From Pyxicephalus adspersus (Eukaryota > Chordata > Amphibia > Anura > Pyxicephalidae), in the NCBI RefSeq assembly GCF_032062135.1, contig NC_092861.1, forward strand, positions 135,708,809-135,772,808: a DNA stretch of 64,000 nt, in the 5' to 3' direction. A program made the translations under genes and the position numbers. Positions 46,385 to 58,371 of this stretch are shown piece after piece. Each line of letters starts with the position of its first letter. Within the stretch, counting starts at the first letter, position 1. The notes beneath the pieces were generated by a model, which saw only the letters and a list, made by a program, of their open reading frames with translations, was not told the DNA's origin and made no database searches.

Positions 46385-46640
46385 GTCCCTTTTGCAGTAA
46401 AAAAAAAAAACTTTACTTACCTGAATGCAGTTTGTTAAATACACTCACATGCCTCTGCTTTATCATGGGCACCACCATCTGCTTTCTTTTGCTTTTTCTG
46501 GTTTCAATCCTCAGCCAACTTCATTGGCTGGGGTGGGATGTGGTAGTTCCCGCACATGCACATTTAGTCCTAGCAAACTCGAGGGAAGACCTGCCTGACT
46601 ACTAATTTTCAAAGCAGAAAGTTCTGCTTTCACTTGTCAA
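46385..46640 (-). mobile_element. TTAA-type element, fragment
   Basis: The reverse complement aligns by eye with the centre of 35741-36257: 'agatggtggtgcccatgata', a 'gcattcaggtaagtaaag' block and 'actgcaaaagggacatc'. Termini are not identified. It includes the donor-like 'caggtaagta' found in several family members. Confidence 0.55.
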
Positions 46641-49078
46641 TAACACTACAATCAATTTTACAATTTAATTAATTTGATATTGTTTTTTTTTTCTTTTTTA
46701 TGGGTATGCTATATAGGTTTCATTTTATTACATTCACAGCAATTTTTTAGGTTGACAGGTGGTTAAATGCATTTGTTTTAATATTTTACACATAAATGCA
46801 AACCATTTCTTAAACTTGTATTATTGAATTATATTCACATGGGTTTTATAGGTTATATTGTACTATAATAGCTGCTGGTCTAAAGCTTTGTTTTTTAAAC
46901 AAACCCAAGTGATCACAATGATTGAATATGTGATCACATATGCAGAAGCCACCCAGGTTGATTCCTGATTGTTATTGTAGACCAGTGACTCTCACCAACT
47001 GATTAATACGTTTTTATATCATTAATAGAAAGTGGGTTACCATTCTCTCAACAGCATTGTGCTAAAACTGATTTCTGAGTTTTTAGTACCGGCTTTCTTT
47101 ATAACCACCATGTGCAATCTCAAAGTTGTATTTAGAAAAACGGTGGTATTTACATCTATTTAGAAAAAGACGAACCTTAAAATATATCTGAAAATATACA
47201 ATAAGTCTTTAGGCTGAATTTGTGTCAACTGTAGGCCACTTTTGTGGCAACCCAACCTTTATGCTGTGGTGCCGTGCCATTAACTTTGTGCGACCCCCCC
47301 AACATGCTGATTTTTAAAAGTTACAACTGCAAAATAGAAAGAACAAGTCAAAACAATATTAAATTATGAAGAGTTGTATATAAATAATATTTTTAATATC
47401 ATTGTTTTAAAAAGCCACAATGGTTATATCCTCCGATAACCCTTTTTTTATTTGTCTGGATTTGATTGTTGCCTGTTTCCTGGTTATTTCCCTCCATGCT
47501 GTAGTTTTCTTTAAATTAATATTTCTGTTTATATATCGAGCACACATTCTACCCTCATCGTATGTAAACAGATTAAATATGATAAACTGTACGAGGCCCT
47601 CTAGCAAAAATGGGCTTAAAATCTCACAAGGCCTCAACATTCACTCGCGGCTGCCTCAAACCACGTAACAATGGCTTAAAAACATATTAAAGGGATTGTG
47701 AGGTGTTTAATTCACCATTTTTTATCCTTAAATAAACAGTAATGGATGATGTGTGAATAGGTAGCGGCTTCTACAGAGATTTATGAAAGGGATAAACATT
47801 AGAAGTGCTGGAAAAATCAGAAATTGATTTATATAAGGATAGAAATCTATAAAAAAATATAGATTTTATATATATTTACAGTTTAGGATGCTGCAATAGC
47901 AGCTAAAATCCTTTAAATTTGTAGCTCAGTATAGTTATTGTACAAATATAGAAGTCATTTCACATTCAGTTGGAATTGTGTGATGTTAAAGACCTATTTC
48001 CTCCAATAGTAGATCACCTACCCCAGTATTTAGTTGGGTAACGTTGTCACCCTAAACCAGTTCACCTTAAACCAGTTCTCATGGTGTTATGTGATGTTGG
48101 TGGGTATTGTTATTCCAGTTTAGGGAGATAAAACCAATCCAATATACAAGGTGAAATATACAGGGAAAAGTTCATTGACCTTAGAGTCCCTCTCACTGGT
48201 CTTTGGAAAAGAAATCCTCCCATAGGATTGAGCATATTTCATGCATGGTTTAGCCTGCACAATCCTCCCTTATGTAGTCATCCCACAGCCCTGGGACTGA
48301 GGTTGGGTGCCACAATATTGGATATGATAACAACAGTCCCAGCAGGCTCAGACTTTGCCATACCTCTGACCATTACATAAAATGTTAGAAATTAGGTTAG
48401 AAAAGCTGAGCCAGCTCCGATATTTGCCAGATATTCCCAAATCAGAGAGCTAAAAAAAAAACAAAACACTGCAAGAAATCATTTATAATACTATACTTGG
48501 ATCTATTAAAGTTACATCTGGTACAAGACCACCCTTACCCTCCATTGTACCATAGTGGGGAATATCCTATGCAGACATGGCCTGGGCACAAGAGTTCACT
48601 GATCTCTGGACATCCTGTCGTTTACAGGTTTTGTCCTTCATTTTCAAAATGTTGGACATCACCAATAGTGAGTATTGCAGGTGGTGGGATCTGGAGGGGC
48701 CCTCAGAGTGGCTTTGTAGAATTCTGCAGTTCTTGTATTATACCAACTTTAATCCAGTATTCAAAGCGTTAAAAAACGCATGCATTTTTAGGTATAACAA
48801 CACTGCACAGAAGGTAAGTATATAGAGTGTATAATGGGTAAGTATATAATGGGAGTATATAATTTTGTTGATAAAAAAAAGAATGTGTATATATGTAATT
48901 ATATTGCATATAAAAGGTAAAAAGGAGGTAAGTATATAAGGTGGACAGTATGCTGTTCTCAAAAGTCCCACAAAACACATACAATATTTAAGATGTAAAG
49001 TAAATAAATGCATTAAGAATACAGTATGTTGATCTATATAAAACAAATAAACTATAGATGTGATAAGCATACAGAATT
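46641..49078. other. Non-coding, nothing recognised
   Basis: No gene recognised. Paired sense and antisense short frames (47407-47668, 48497-48825) are chance. From about 48800 the sequence becomes TATA/GTA-rich and grades into the degenerate tandem repeats that follow. Confidence 0.35.
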
Positions 49079-49208
49079 TAGAGGGCGTACAACAAAAATA
49101 GAAGGTGTACAGTAGGTGGGACTGACTGCAGTTTTCTGTTTGTCCTCAAGTCATGTGTGGTGCACAGTCGGTGGGATATATACAATATGTGAGGTGTACA
49201 GTGGGGGG

Positions 49209-49248
<40 letters not shown>

Positions 49249-49389
49249 TAGTACAGTGCACAGAAGGGGATGTGTATATAATATATAATAGGTGGGGGAA
49301 TTTACCATGTGTGAGATGTACAGTGGGGGGTGTATACAGTACAGTATTTTGTGTACTGTAGGGGATTGTTTATGATATGTGTGGCCCCT
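49079..49389. repeat. Degenerate tandem repeats with GTGTACAGTGGGGGG core
   Basis: 'ggtgtacagt(a/g)gg.ggg' type units recur near 49100, 49165, 49195, 49255, 49318 and 49350, irregularly spaced. It also includes an (AT)n tract at 49213-49246. Confidence 0.6.
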
Positions 49390-50103
49390 AGGGGTTATAT
49401 TAGCAGGAGAATAGTGAGAAGCATATGCTGGGGTTGTATAAGCAGGATAATAGTGCAAAGGGCATGCTGAGGGTTATATTAGCAGGTGAATAGTAAGAAG
49501 AGTATCCTGGGAGTTGTATAAGCAGGAGAATAGTGCAAAGGGTATGCTGGGGTTGTATAAGCAGGAGAATAGTGAGAGGGGCATGCTGGGGTTATATTAG
49601 CAGGAGATAGTGAGAAGCGTATGCTGGGGGTTGTATAAGCAGGAGAATAGTGAGAGGGGCATGCTGGGGTTATATTAGCAGGAGATAGTGAGAATCGTAT
49701 GCTGGGGGTTGTATAAGCAGGAGAATAGTGAGAAGGGCATGCTGAGGGTTATTTTAGCAGGAGAATAGTGAGAAGCGTATGCTGGGGTTGTATAAGCAGG
49801 ATAATAGTGCAAAGGGCATGCTGAGGGTTATATTAGCAGGAGAATAGTAAGAAGCGTATGCTGGGGTTGTATAAGCAGGAGAATAGTGAGAAGGGCATGC
49901 TGAGGGTTATTTTAGCAGGAGAATAGTGAGAAGCGTATGCTGGGGTTGTATAAGCAGGAGAATAGTGAAAAGGGCATACTGGGATTTTATAAGCAGGAGA
50001 ATAGTGAGAAGGGTATGCTGGGGGTTGTATAAGCAGGAGATTAGTGAGGAGGATATGCTGGGGGTTGTATAAGCAGAGTAAAGAGTGAAGGGTATGATGG
50101 AGG
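49390..50103. repeat. Minisatellite: 18 units of ~40 bp, arranged partly as dimers
   Basis: Eighteen units contain 'agcaggagaatagtgagaag' or close variants. Two unit types tend to alternate. One has 'ttgtataagcagga' with 'gggcatgctg', the other 'ttatattagcagga' with 'agcgtatgctg', giving a higher-order period near 79 bp. Toward the right end only the first type persists. It is followed at 50171-50194 by a stray hAT right end (ctggttcagaaacactg). Confidence 0.95.
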
Positions 50104-50787
50104 CTTTATGGCCTGGAGATGAGGGTGAAACAAAAGGGAGCTGCATGGCCAGAACATATTTACCTATTGGAAGAACTCTGGTTCAGAAACACTGTTCTAA
50201 GGGCTAGTACACATAATTGGATCTGCTACTAATTTGGCGTTCATCTTGACCCGAATGATTTATTAACAAAGCACACGTGTATAATATTGTTCAATGATTA
50301 TGAGTAATAATATCAGTTTGTAATAATATGTTTGAGTTTGTATTATCACAGATGACAACGCCAGCTTGTGAAAAGACTTTGCTATGTTTTTTATATGGCA
50401 GGCCAACATGACTAGGCTGCCACATACACAGTGGGTGCACAACCACTTGATATGTATACTAGTTACCATTCATTCATTTTTCATGTTCACTAACCATATA
50501 GCAAACGTGGAGAATTCCCGGTACCAACCAACTTCGTCTCCTACTGCAATACAAACACATAATGGTAAAGTACCATAAAGGATATGTACAAATGTACGTC
50601 CTTTTAAGGTTTACCAATACATTGTTTCACAACCAATCTAAATACAGAAAAATGGTTGGTAGTCATCAGTAAAAAGTACATTTACCTTTGTTTTAAGCTT
50701 TGTTTAGTGATTGTGTGTCGGTGTCGCTGTGGTTATAAAAGGAGGAGCATTCTTTGACAGATGTAGTCACAACTAGATAATAGGAAT
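50104..50787. other. Non-coding, hAT end then unassigned
   Basis: 50181-50194 matches the GAAACACTG terminus of the hAT family at 43011. Nothing else is recognised. Confidence 0.35.
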
Positions 50788-50824
50788 GCAACGCGTTGCA
50801 TAGCTAATAAGACCCTTCTTCAGG
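50788..50824 (-). ncRNA. Hammerhead-ribozyme-like motif, copy 3 (degenerate)
   Basis: The minus strand reads CCTGAAGAAGGGTC, then an AT-rich loop, then GCAACGCGTTGC. The GAAA box is changed to GCAA, which would be expected to abolish cleavage. Confidence 0.3.
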
Positions 50825-51339
50825 GGTTATACATTTCATATAAAAGCAAAGAAAGGTAGGTACTTAACGTCACAATACATCTGGTATATGCCACAGCCTC
50901 CAATACGACAAACCAGCCCTAGAATGACTTTAGATACCATTGTTTAATCAAAATGGAAATCAATCTAAAGTAAAAAAAAATCTACCCATGTCTACTAGCA
51001 CATATGTTGGTGTGTTCCTATATTGATGGCATAAGGATGAGCACCCCCCCTGTGACTGTGCAGAGAGGTCTGAATTAGGGGTTATATGTTTAGAGATCAT
51101 GTGCAAATAAATATCAGATACACTATTTGTATCATTTGTTTAGATTCCATGTTCTGTGATATCTGATGTTGTCATTTGAGAGTAAGATATTTATTTCCAC
51201 AAAGCATGCATCATCTGTTGAAAAGGGCAGATAGCAGAAACCTAATGTGTGTGAATGTATTCATTACTGTACACATGATTGACTGATTTCTGTACACATG
51301 ATTAAGTGATTTCAGTAATGTCTATGCATCACTTGTTTT
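50825..51339. other. Non-coding, nothing recognised
   Basis: A local duplication 'tgtacacatgattga.tgattt' occurs at 51268-51315. Otherwise unassigned. Confidence 0.35.
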
Positions 51340-51620
51340 TTTTTCCAGCCATATTTCATGTTCCCCAGAACCAATGCCCTCATTTCATTTGATCAGCTGT
51401 CATTCACATTTGTCTGTTCCGATGACACAGCAGCTCCTGTTATAGGTAAAGCCAAAACACAATCATTTATTTCATCTTGCAAAGTAACAGCCTTTATTAT
51501 TGTGAATTAACTTGCGCTATCATTCACATCTTTTGAAGAGGCAACACCATCTATTATGATGAAGCACCAACGCCAATCATTCACATCTCGTCTCCCTATA
51601 GAACTATTTTCCTTATACCA
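51340..51620. promoter_or_regulatory. Candidate conserved non-coding element with three TCATTCACAT boxes
   Basis: Complex, run-free sequence containing three exact copies of TCATTCACAT at 51400-51409, 51520-51529 and 51577-51586, plus a CAGCTG E-box (gatcagctgtc) and 'gatgacacagcagctcc'. Repeated short motifs in otherwise non-repetitive DNA suggest a binding-site cluster, but no alignment supports this yet. Confidence 0.3.
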
Positions 51621-51624
51621 GTAT

Positions 51625-51756
51625 GGCTATGTTCAGACTGGCAGTGGGTAAAAGGTGTTCCCGTGCAGCTCCCATTGGATAGCATCTTGCCAGCTGTCCT
51701 TCCTGTGTGAAGAAGCAGTAATGGTATTGCAGCGTCACCGCCAGCCTGGACATAGT
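51625..51756. mobile_element. Short MITE (GGCTATGTTCAGACTGGC termini)
   Basis: The left GGCTATGTTCAGACTGGCAG is mirrored at the right by CACCGCCAGCCTGGACATAG. It is 132 bp and non-coding. A related longer copy lies at 60013-60290. Confidence 0.65.
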
Positions 51757-51778
51757 GTAAGCTTACCAACTTACTTAA

Positions 51779-52070
51779 AGTGGAACTATATTTGGCTGGT
51801 AATTAGCTTCTGCCATAATTGGCAATTGGCACAGACTTACCTGGGTGCAGCTGGCCTGCAGTAATGTCTAGGACGTATCATCAATGCATCTATTGAAGAT
51901 GCCATCTTTGCATCCAGGTAGGGGAATCATCTGGACCATTGGAGGGCCAATGATGATGTGACATTGTCTTCAGCAGGCTGAGCTCTACACTACGCATGTG
52001 ACATACAGTGTGGAGCTAAAACAAAAAGCCACCAGGAGTCCGGTAATTATTTTTTTAACATAAGAGACAT
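51779..52070 (+). mobile_element. TTAA-type element, left part
   Basis: TTAA (51775-51778) is followed by AGTGGAACTATATTTGGC, the left terminus of the family at 35741. The centre holds 'gaagatgccatctttgcat' and 'ccaggtagggg'. The right terminus is not identified. Confidence 0.5.
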
Positions 52071-52097
52071 TGCATGTCAAAAATTACACTAACCCTT

Positions 52098-52320
52098 ATA
52101 GGTGGAAAGTCTTCAATCCTTCCTAGTCTAGTAGCTCCTGGACTGTCTAGTCTTCCTTCTTCTTTCTGGCAATGACTAGACAATGGGTTCGCTCATCTCA
52201 TTCCCATTCCATCTTCTTTAGGATTCTTCTTCCTACGTCACCCAAACGCCTACCTGAATATGTAAAAAAATGGTGTTGATCTCATTGCAAATGCGTGAGA
52301 TTTTTTTTACATTCCAGCAA
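52098..52320 (-). mobile_element. TTAA-type element, inverted fragment
   Basis: Blocks 'cttcaatcc', 'ccatcttcttta', 'ttcttcctacgtcacc' and 'gatctcattgcaaatgcg' match, inverted, the centre of the element at 43033-43520. Ends are lost. Confidence 0.45.
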
Positions 52321-53929
52321 AGCCCCTGATTCCCTGTGTCTTATATACCTACATCTGGTCAGAAAATAGTATTGTACAACTAGTGACTATGGACGATGTT
52401 CCTGGCATGTTAGGAGAAATAGATATAGATAGATAGAGATACACCCGAATATCAACACAATTCCAGACAACCACTCAACTCTTGGTGATCACAGTAAAAA
52501 AATAAATAAATCTGGAATCCAGGGGACTCAAATGGAACACTGGGACTGAAGTTAAGTTGTCTGTGTTACCTAAGGCACTTGATACGACAGGCTAGGGCCA
52601 TTTACAGTATTTGTGTGGCCATTATGAATTACTAACTTTACTGTACAACCTAAAAAGTAAAGGCTATGTTTTTGAATATTGTAGTCTGCTCTACATCACT
52701 CATTTCTTGTTTTATATCTTACAAATTTGTAAGCCACTCTCAAATTGTCTGGCAGTTTTTAGATAAGGAAATGAAAGTGTGTGAATTGCTTTTTCTGCCA
52801 TCTGCTGTGTAGAATTTTTAGTGGAGCCTTTCTTTCATTGCACATAGATATTATATTGTGTCAAGTTATTCCATAGTAGTTTTTATCATGGAAATGACTG
52901 TCAAGCAATCTCTTCTGTCATTCTTGTATGGAAATAGCACAGCAGATTAGCTTAGGAGGCATCTCATTCGGAACATATTATACAGATCGCATACAGAGAG
53001 GCCATGGTACATGGGTAACACAATACAAATATGCTGACAAAAGCAGGGATCTGCCAAGCTTGCACACATCACCCATATTCAACACATCACCATCCATTTA
53101 TGTACATGAGTAATGGCAAACCATTATGGATGCATGGTAACTGGTGACAAGAATATAGAGCTGGGGAAAAAAATTATATAATTTATTTTTTAATATGCAT
53201 TGTCATGCACTACTATTATGAGGGCTGCCAATAAAATAAATACAACCCAAATGATGCTCCAAATGATGATTATGATGAATATTATTTTTTTTAATTGCCA
53301 TTTATTCCATTGCAGCCTATAGAAGTTTCACAAGAAGCAGCTGTGGGTCCTGGTGCTACAGAAGGGAATCTCTGACCACTAATTGTTAGTAATATGTCTT
53401 CTGTATTCAGTCTTACCTCATGGTTTATTCACTCAATTTTGTTGCTCTTTTTAGTGGTAATGCTGAATTACTCTTTTGTGAAAGACAAGGATAGAGACTT
53501 GATAGGGGGAAGGGGCGGTTTACATGACTTGCAGAAGAAATCTTTTGCTAAACACAGCTGAGCAACCTCTTGTAAGTCTTTAATGACCAAGACAAACTCT
53601 GCAGTTGTTTCTTTTTGCATAATAAAGCACAGTTTGCTCCAGAACTTATTGAACTTCCAGGCTCCATAAAGATTTTTTTGCTTTGTTTGTGATTCACTCA
53701 CAGTGAGGATTTTATACAGTAAATGACACCATGCTGTCTAAAATTTTGTTGAGACAAACATCTGTCCTAATTGCATTTATTAAATTAATGTACCTGCTCC
53801 GACTTACATTCAAATTCAACCTAAGAACAAACCTACAGTCCTATCTTGTATGTAACCTGGAGACTACCAGTATTAGATTCCCATAATAATTCAGGAAACA
53901 TTTATATTTCAATATGTCAATTGAAGTTT
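52321..53929. other. Non-coding; one unassigned open frame
   Basis: 53468-53701 (-, 77 codons) contains a fairly protein-like stretch (DLQEVAQLCLAKDFFCKSC), but no family is recognised and no flanking coding sequence continues it. The rest is AT-rich. Confidence 0.3.
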
Positions 53930-54407
53930 TAATATCTAACAAAATATATAAATATTACAGATGAAAGAACAATAGCAAAACACAAAGTGGTCCAGTCCTA
54001 TAGAAAACTTACTAAGTTTACAAACAGCAATAACAACAAACCATACAACACATTTTAAAATCATACATATGATGACAAATATCATAAACACACAGTAAAG
54101 AAGACCCTCATCCAAACCCTGCAAGTGTTGCAAAGAACCTCCAATCAAAAAGCAAATAGGATAGGAAACAATATTTTTTAAAATACTAAAGAAGGGGGTA
54201 GATATTGGATTACAGGGAACCAAAAGAAAATAGAAAGGGGACGAAGAGAGAAAAAAAAAAGTTCACTATGGAAGGAGGCAACAGCCAGGCCATATTAGGA
54301 TCTATGTAATTATTGAACCCAATGTTCCCAGGTTTTGTGGAACATGGAAATCTTGGAATTGAGCAAACAAACCATTATCCAATTTATTACAATTTTATTG
54401 TATAGAC
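53930..54407 (-). mobile_element. LINE 3' end (probably L1/Tx1-type)
   Basis: On the minus strand, sequence near 54300-54360 reads in one frame as FHKTWEHWV, resembling the K-x-W-x-x-W end of L1-type ORF2, followed by stops and a long T-rich 3' UTR. The texture is like the better-defined L1 tail at 58110-58560. It is cut at its 5' side by the hAT MITE at 54408. Identification is tentative. Confidence 0.4.
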
Positions 54408-54600
54408 CAGGGGTGCACACACTTTTTTGGTCTGCAAGCTACCTTTTAAAATGACCAAGTCAAAATGATCTATTAACAATAAAAAATTTGACCTAATAAC
54501 TCCTGTGTGCATTAGAGTTATTTTGAAAGGCAGGGCTCTGCGATCTACTCGTGTTGCCTTTGCGATCTACGATACGATCTTACGATAATCTATACCCCTG
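54408..54600. mobile_element. hAT MITE with 7/8 target duplication
   Basis: Starts CAGGGGTGCACACAC and ends TATACCCCTG. The flanks GTATAGAC (54400-54407) and GAATAGAC (54601-54608) agree at 7 of 8 positions. The interior has 'caagtcaaaatgatctatt' near the left and repeated 'gcgatctac' near the right. 193 bp, non-coding. Confidence 0.85.
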
Positions 54601-55428
54601 GAATAGACAATGGATAAGTATACACGATGGTGCTAGATTCAAATTTAATCAACATACCCCTTACATAAGTCTTATGAACTTTTCAGGCAACTCCTATCAA
54701 TTTTAATCACAGCAATATTAAAAAAAACAAAATCATAATTTATTCATTCTTTACAAAAAGGAATACATATATAGATAGAACATATGCCAGTTTCAATTAT
54801 TGTTCATTCAATATGTTTCACAAGAACTGCTTCTTCAGAAATAGTCCCAAGGAAAAAAAAAATAAAAATATTAATATTGCTCCACAAACTTTTTTTAAAT
54901 TCCATAAATTAACTTTATAAAGTGTAGCTAAACCCACAAAGAGAAATCTGATATTATGTATTATATCAGATTTTCCTACCTTTTCCGTGTTATTTCCACC
55001 TGGTGATCTGGCCAGTTTTCAATGAAAACTTCAGCATTATTCTAAAGTTCCCTTAGCACCTCCAGTGCAGGTTAAGTTAGTGTATTGTCTTTGTGAATAT
55101 GTATTTGATGGGTAGGCCAGTCTTGGAGTCTGTCATTTGCAGTTGGTTGAAATCTTTTAAAATTCTTTGACAAACTCATAAGCATTTGCAACCTTCATTC
55201 TGAGATCTTTAGTCCTGTTATGATCATCAATACCATAGAGAGCCCCAAACCCTCATTATCTGTGGAGTAAATATAACTTCCACCAACATACTTACTTTAT
55301 ACGAGACAAATTCGCATTTGCATTCATTTTTTTTTTAAATAACAGTCCAAGGCAATATTACATGTCATTTGTTCAAATATACGCTCCTTATCTGTAGGCA
55401 CAGTTTGGATAATGGATCTGATGTTTGT
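54601..55428. other. Non-coding, with a hammerhead-like motif
   Basis: Apart from the motif at 54809 nothing is recognised. 55170-55260 on the minus strand reads as a short protein-like stretch (ALYGIDDHNRTKDLRMKV) that soon meets a stop. The family is unknown. Confidence 0.3.
54809..54839 (-). ncRNA. Hammerhead-ribozyme-like motif, copy 4
   Basis: The minus strand reads TCTGAAGAAGCAGTTCTTGT, then GAAACATATTG. The CTGAAGA box and GAAAC are retained, and the intervening stem is poor. Confidence 0.3.
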
Positions 55429-55875
55429 CTATTCTAATATGTTGAAAACAAATTTAAACATTTCCTTAGGTGTACCTTTTGCATGACTGTACAGTGTAAT
55501 ATATATTGATATGTGTATTGCTGTATACAGTAACAATATATTCCCATCATTCAACTGAATTAAATAGATTAATGGATAAGTATTAAAAGGTGAAAGTTTG
55601 AATGAATAATTTTTGTTTGACCAAATATGTAAAAAAAAGTTATTTCCATATGGTGCACTTACTTCTTTCCGTAACTTTATTACTCTATAATTTATCAAAA
55701 ATAATATCAAAGTACATGTAAGAGCAAAGCAAAGAATGGTAGGGTTTAGGCTTAGTTTTTTATGCTCGTTTTGCCTATTTAAGAGGACTTCTTTACTTAA
55801 CAATGGGGTATGCCATCCAGAGCAGTCAATGTTGGACCATAGGTGCCCCCCTCTGAGAATTTCCCTTTCACTCAT
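55429..55875 (-). other. Unassigned open reading frame, 148 codons
   Basis: Begins MSEREILRGGHLW and contains one hydrophobic stretch (TILCFALTCTLILFLI, about residues 46-61). No domain or family is recognised. The composition follows the AT-rich background and no splice sites or promoter are evident. It might be a decayed retroelement frame, since it lies upstream on the same strand as hammerhead-like copy 4, but this is speculation. A chance frame is equally likely. Confidence 0.2.
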
Positions 55876-56005
55876 GTTTCACTGACATTTTAAAAAATTG
55901 GAATTTGCTCCACCATGTTGTACTGAAAACAACAAGAGACAATGGTCCTGGTAGTGAGGGTAAATCTATGCAGTGAGGAAACCTTAGTAATGGCTGATTG
56001 TCCAA

Positions 56006-56275
56006 GGCTGCCTACACACGTAGGCATTGTTGTTGGAAGCGAACGATCCACGACAGATCGTTCGATAATTGTTAACAAAGTGCACATTGACTGGTCATTG
56101 ACACCCACGAACGAGGAATCTGGCTGGAAACAAACGACCGACCCGGCAGTTCTGATTGGGCGATGATCGTTCTTAATCTATTGTGCGTACGGTCATTCAG
56201 TGGTCGTGGATTGTTCTGTGATAATTGTTGCTCGTTCGTTTTCAAACGATTATTATTGCACGTGTGTACCTAGCC
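56006..56275. mobile_element. Harbinger-like MITE (GGCTGCCTACACACG termini)
   Basis: Termini GGCTGCCTACACACGTAGG and GCACGTGTGTACCTAGCC are inverted. CAA at the left and TAA at the right fit a diverged 3-bp TWA duplication. The interior is rich in 'cgaacgatc' / 'gatcgttcg' palindromes. Same family as 12237-12555. Confidence 0.7.
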
Positions 56276-56589
56276 TAATACTTCTAAATTTAATCTAAAA
56301 AAATATAAAAAAGAAAATCAGCTTTGTATGATGTTTCACGTCCACTGGGTTATATTTGGGTAATATATTCTACAAACCAATATATGCTATTGTCTTTTAT
56401 TGGTCTTCAATTACTATTTATTCATTTTTATCCTAACTGTAACCATTCCAAAAATTTACATGAAAAGGTTTAATCAAAGCCGAATATAAAAACAGAAAGT
56501 GTTTCCAAAATTAAAATGAAAGGAGAAACCAGCTGAGATTACTTTTATCTTCCAAACACAATGGAGCCTGCATAAAACTAACAAAACAT
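56276..56589. other. Non-coding, nothing recognised
   Basis: AT-rich, unassigned. Confidence 0.35.
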
Positions 56590-56880
56590 ATGCATGGATA
56601 AGTGTATGTTTTTCTTTGTAATTAGCAAGACGGCGGGCATTTAAAGTTCTGGATTCACCGGCTCACTACTTGTTATGGCTCCCATTTTTCATCTAATTAA
56701 ACACTCTTTGATTTTACAATCAGACTGCATGAAAGGAATATTTAATCGTGTACAATATAGCTGGGTAAATACCCTTCTAATACCACAGGTATTGGATGAG
56801 CTAAATGAACAATGCTACCTAACAATAATCTTGAATAGAATATTTACATATTTTTATTTGTCTGGCTCTAGTGTGTAAAT
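56590..56880. promoter_or_regulatory. Candidate conserved non-coding element
   Basis: Run-poor, complex sequence with 'gtaattagcaagacggcggg', 'ggattcaccggctcac' and 'catctaattaaacactc', mixing retained CpGs with homeodomain-type TAATTA cores. No repeat family recognised. Conservation is untested. Confidence 0.25.
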
Positions 56881-58109
56881 TACTCTATAGAAATGTGTTA
56901 GGGTCTGATTTAGGAAATGGGTATTGCCCCTTTTTTGTTCCAAAATGTTGATTATCTGTTAATTAGGGTATGTACAGAGTGCCACTATATGCAATGCAAA
57001 TCCAAAATTCATGCTGTTAGCTGCCATTAGGGTATTCAGCCCAGTATGAGTCCTGTTAAAGTACCTACAGATACTATGGCACACCTTTCTTTTTAATGCT
57101 CTTTGCAGTTAGCCATTTAACTCAATATACCTCTTCAGATCAGACCTTGAACATGGACATGGCTGAATATGGAACACATTAGAAATTAGGATAAAGAAGA
57201 CAAGGAAACATGGTTTCTATAAGTCTGATTGTACAAATTTGTATGTGTATGTCCACAAGATCTAACATATTCTCATTTTAACAGTTTGCCAGGTTTTCAG
57301 TATGATTTCTGGTTAGGGACATACAATAAACATTTAGTTTCACAGCCATGTGTTTGAAACCTTAGGATCCTATACATGGGCCAGTAATAGCAGATGTCTT
57401 ATTTCTTCAGCTCTTGCAAAAAAAAATAGCTAATTATTGAGCTATACAAAGATGAATCAGTATTCAATCAGGAAGCCAGAAAATGAAAAAATAACTGGTT
57501 CAGTGATTCTGTCTTGAACACTTCTAGGTGATTAGGACCCCAGTATTAAGCATATTAAACGCTGGTTCAAATTTGGGTAAACACGTTGAAGTTGCTAAGC
57601 TTCAGGCAAGGTTTTGGTCCTCCCTCTATTTCACCCACTTTTTCAATGTAAATATTGAGCTATAATCATAGCTCACACCTGACTAATAACTTTTTATAAA
57701 TTAAATCTAAACGGTCCATGAAACTGGAGGCGTAGTGCAGTTTAAGGGTTGTCCTGGGCATACAGAACCTGGTCCAGTGATAGTGGCTTGGCTCATCTTA
57801 GTGTTTACAGTAACATATTAGATTTACCAGACATCCAGCACATTTCTTTCCGCAAAAAATGCACTAATGAGCCACAATGCAAAAATCCAGAGAATGACTG
57901 AAAGATGACAGGTGTCATCATCAGAGTCATACTATACCTGTCGATTAGATGGCAAATAATTCTCAGAGCACTATGGGTTAGATCAAGGGACGGCACAGTA
58001 GATAACACTTGGAGGCTTGTCCTGACTGATTGAAAACTCGGACTGAGCTGATTGATAGGAGATATGTTAGTGTTGTTATTCAGTTCCATAAATATTATTT
58101 AGCACAGTT
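56881..58109. other. Non-coding, nothing recognised
   Basis: No assignable gene or repeat. The frame 57805-58089 (-) has no domain. Confidence 0.35.
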
Positions 58110-58371
58110 GTACTTCAATGTTTTTATGGATTTTTCACAAAATAAATTGACATAAGAGGAAAGAAAAAAAAAAAGACAATAACAACATGGCACACAAGAG
58201 ATTTACAGGTGGCTTGATTCAAACAGGTAACAAAGTACAAATACTGTAATGAGAGTCCACCAAGTAAAATTACATTATCTGTAAGCACCACAAGAAAAAG
58301 GAGAGAGGGGGAAGGGAGCGAAAGGGTCGGAAAACTTTTCAACTCGTATGGAACCCTCCTAGAAACATCCA

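Noticed and set aside
46405..46435. Exon or splice junction at AGGTAAGTAAAG (minus strand)
   Set aside because: The motif recurs in the same position in several copies of a dispersed repeat, so it is a repeat feature unless transcripts show otherwise.
49078..49458. 126-codon minus-strand frame and similar frames over 49.1-50.1 kb
   Set aside because: They translate AT repeats and minisatellite units (repeated YIYIYI and TILLLI patterns), not a protein.
49390..50103. CRISPR-like array
   Set aside because: Units are directly contiguous and vary throughout, with no unique spacers. The genome is a vertebrate's.
55429..55875. Retroviral envelope or retroelement protein
   Set aside because: A single hydrophobic stretch is the only hint. 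No conserved motif, no long terminal repeats and no continuing frame.
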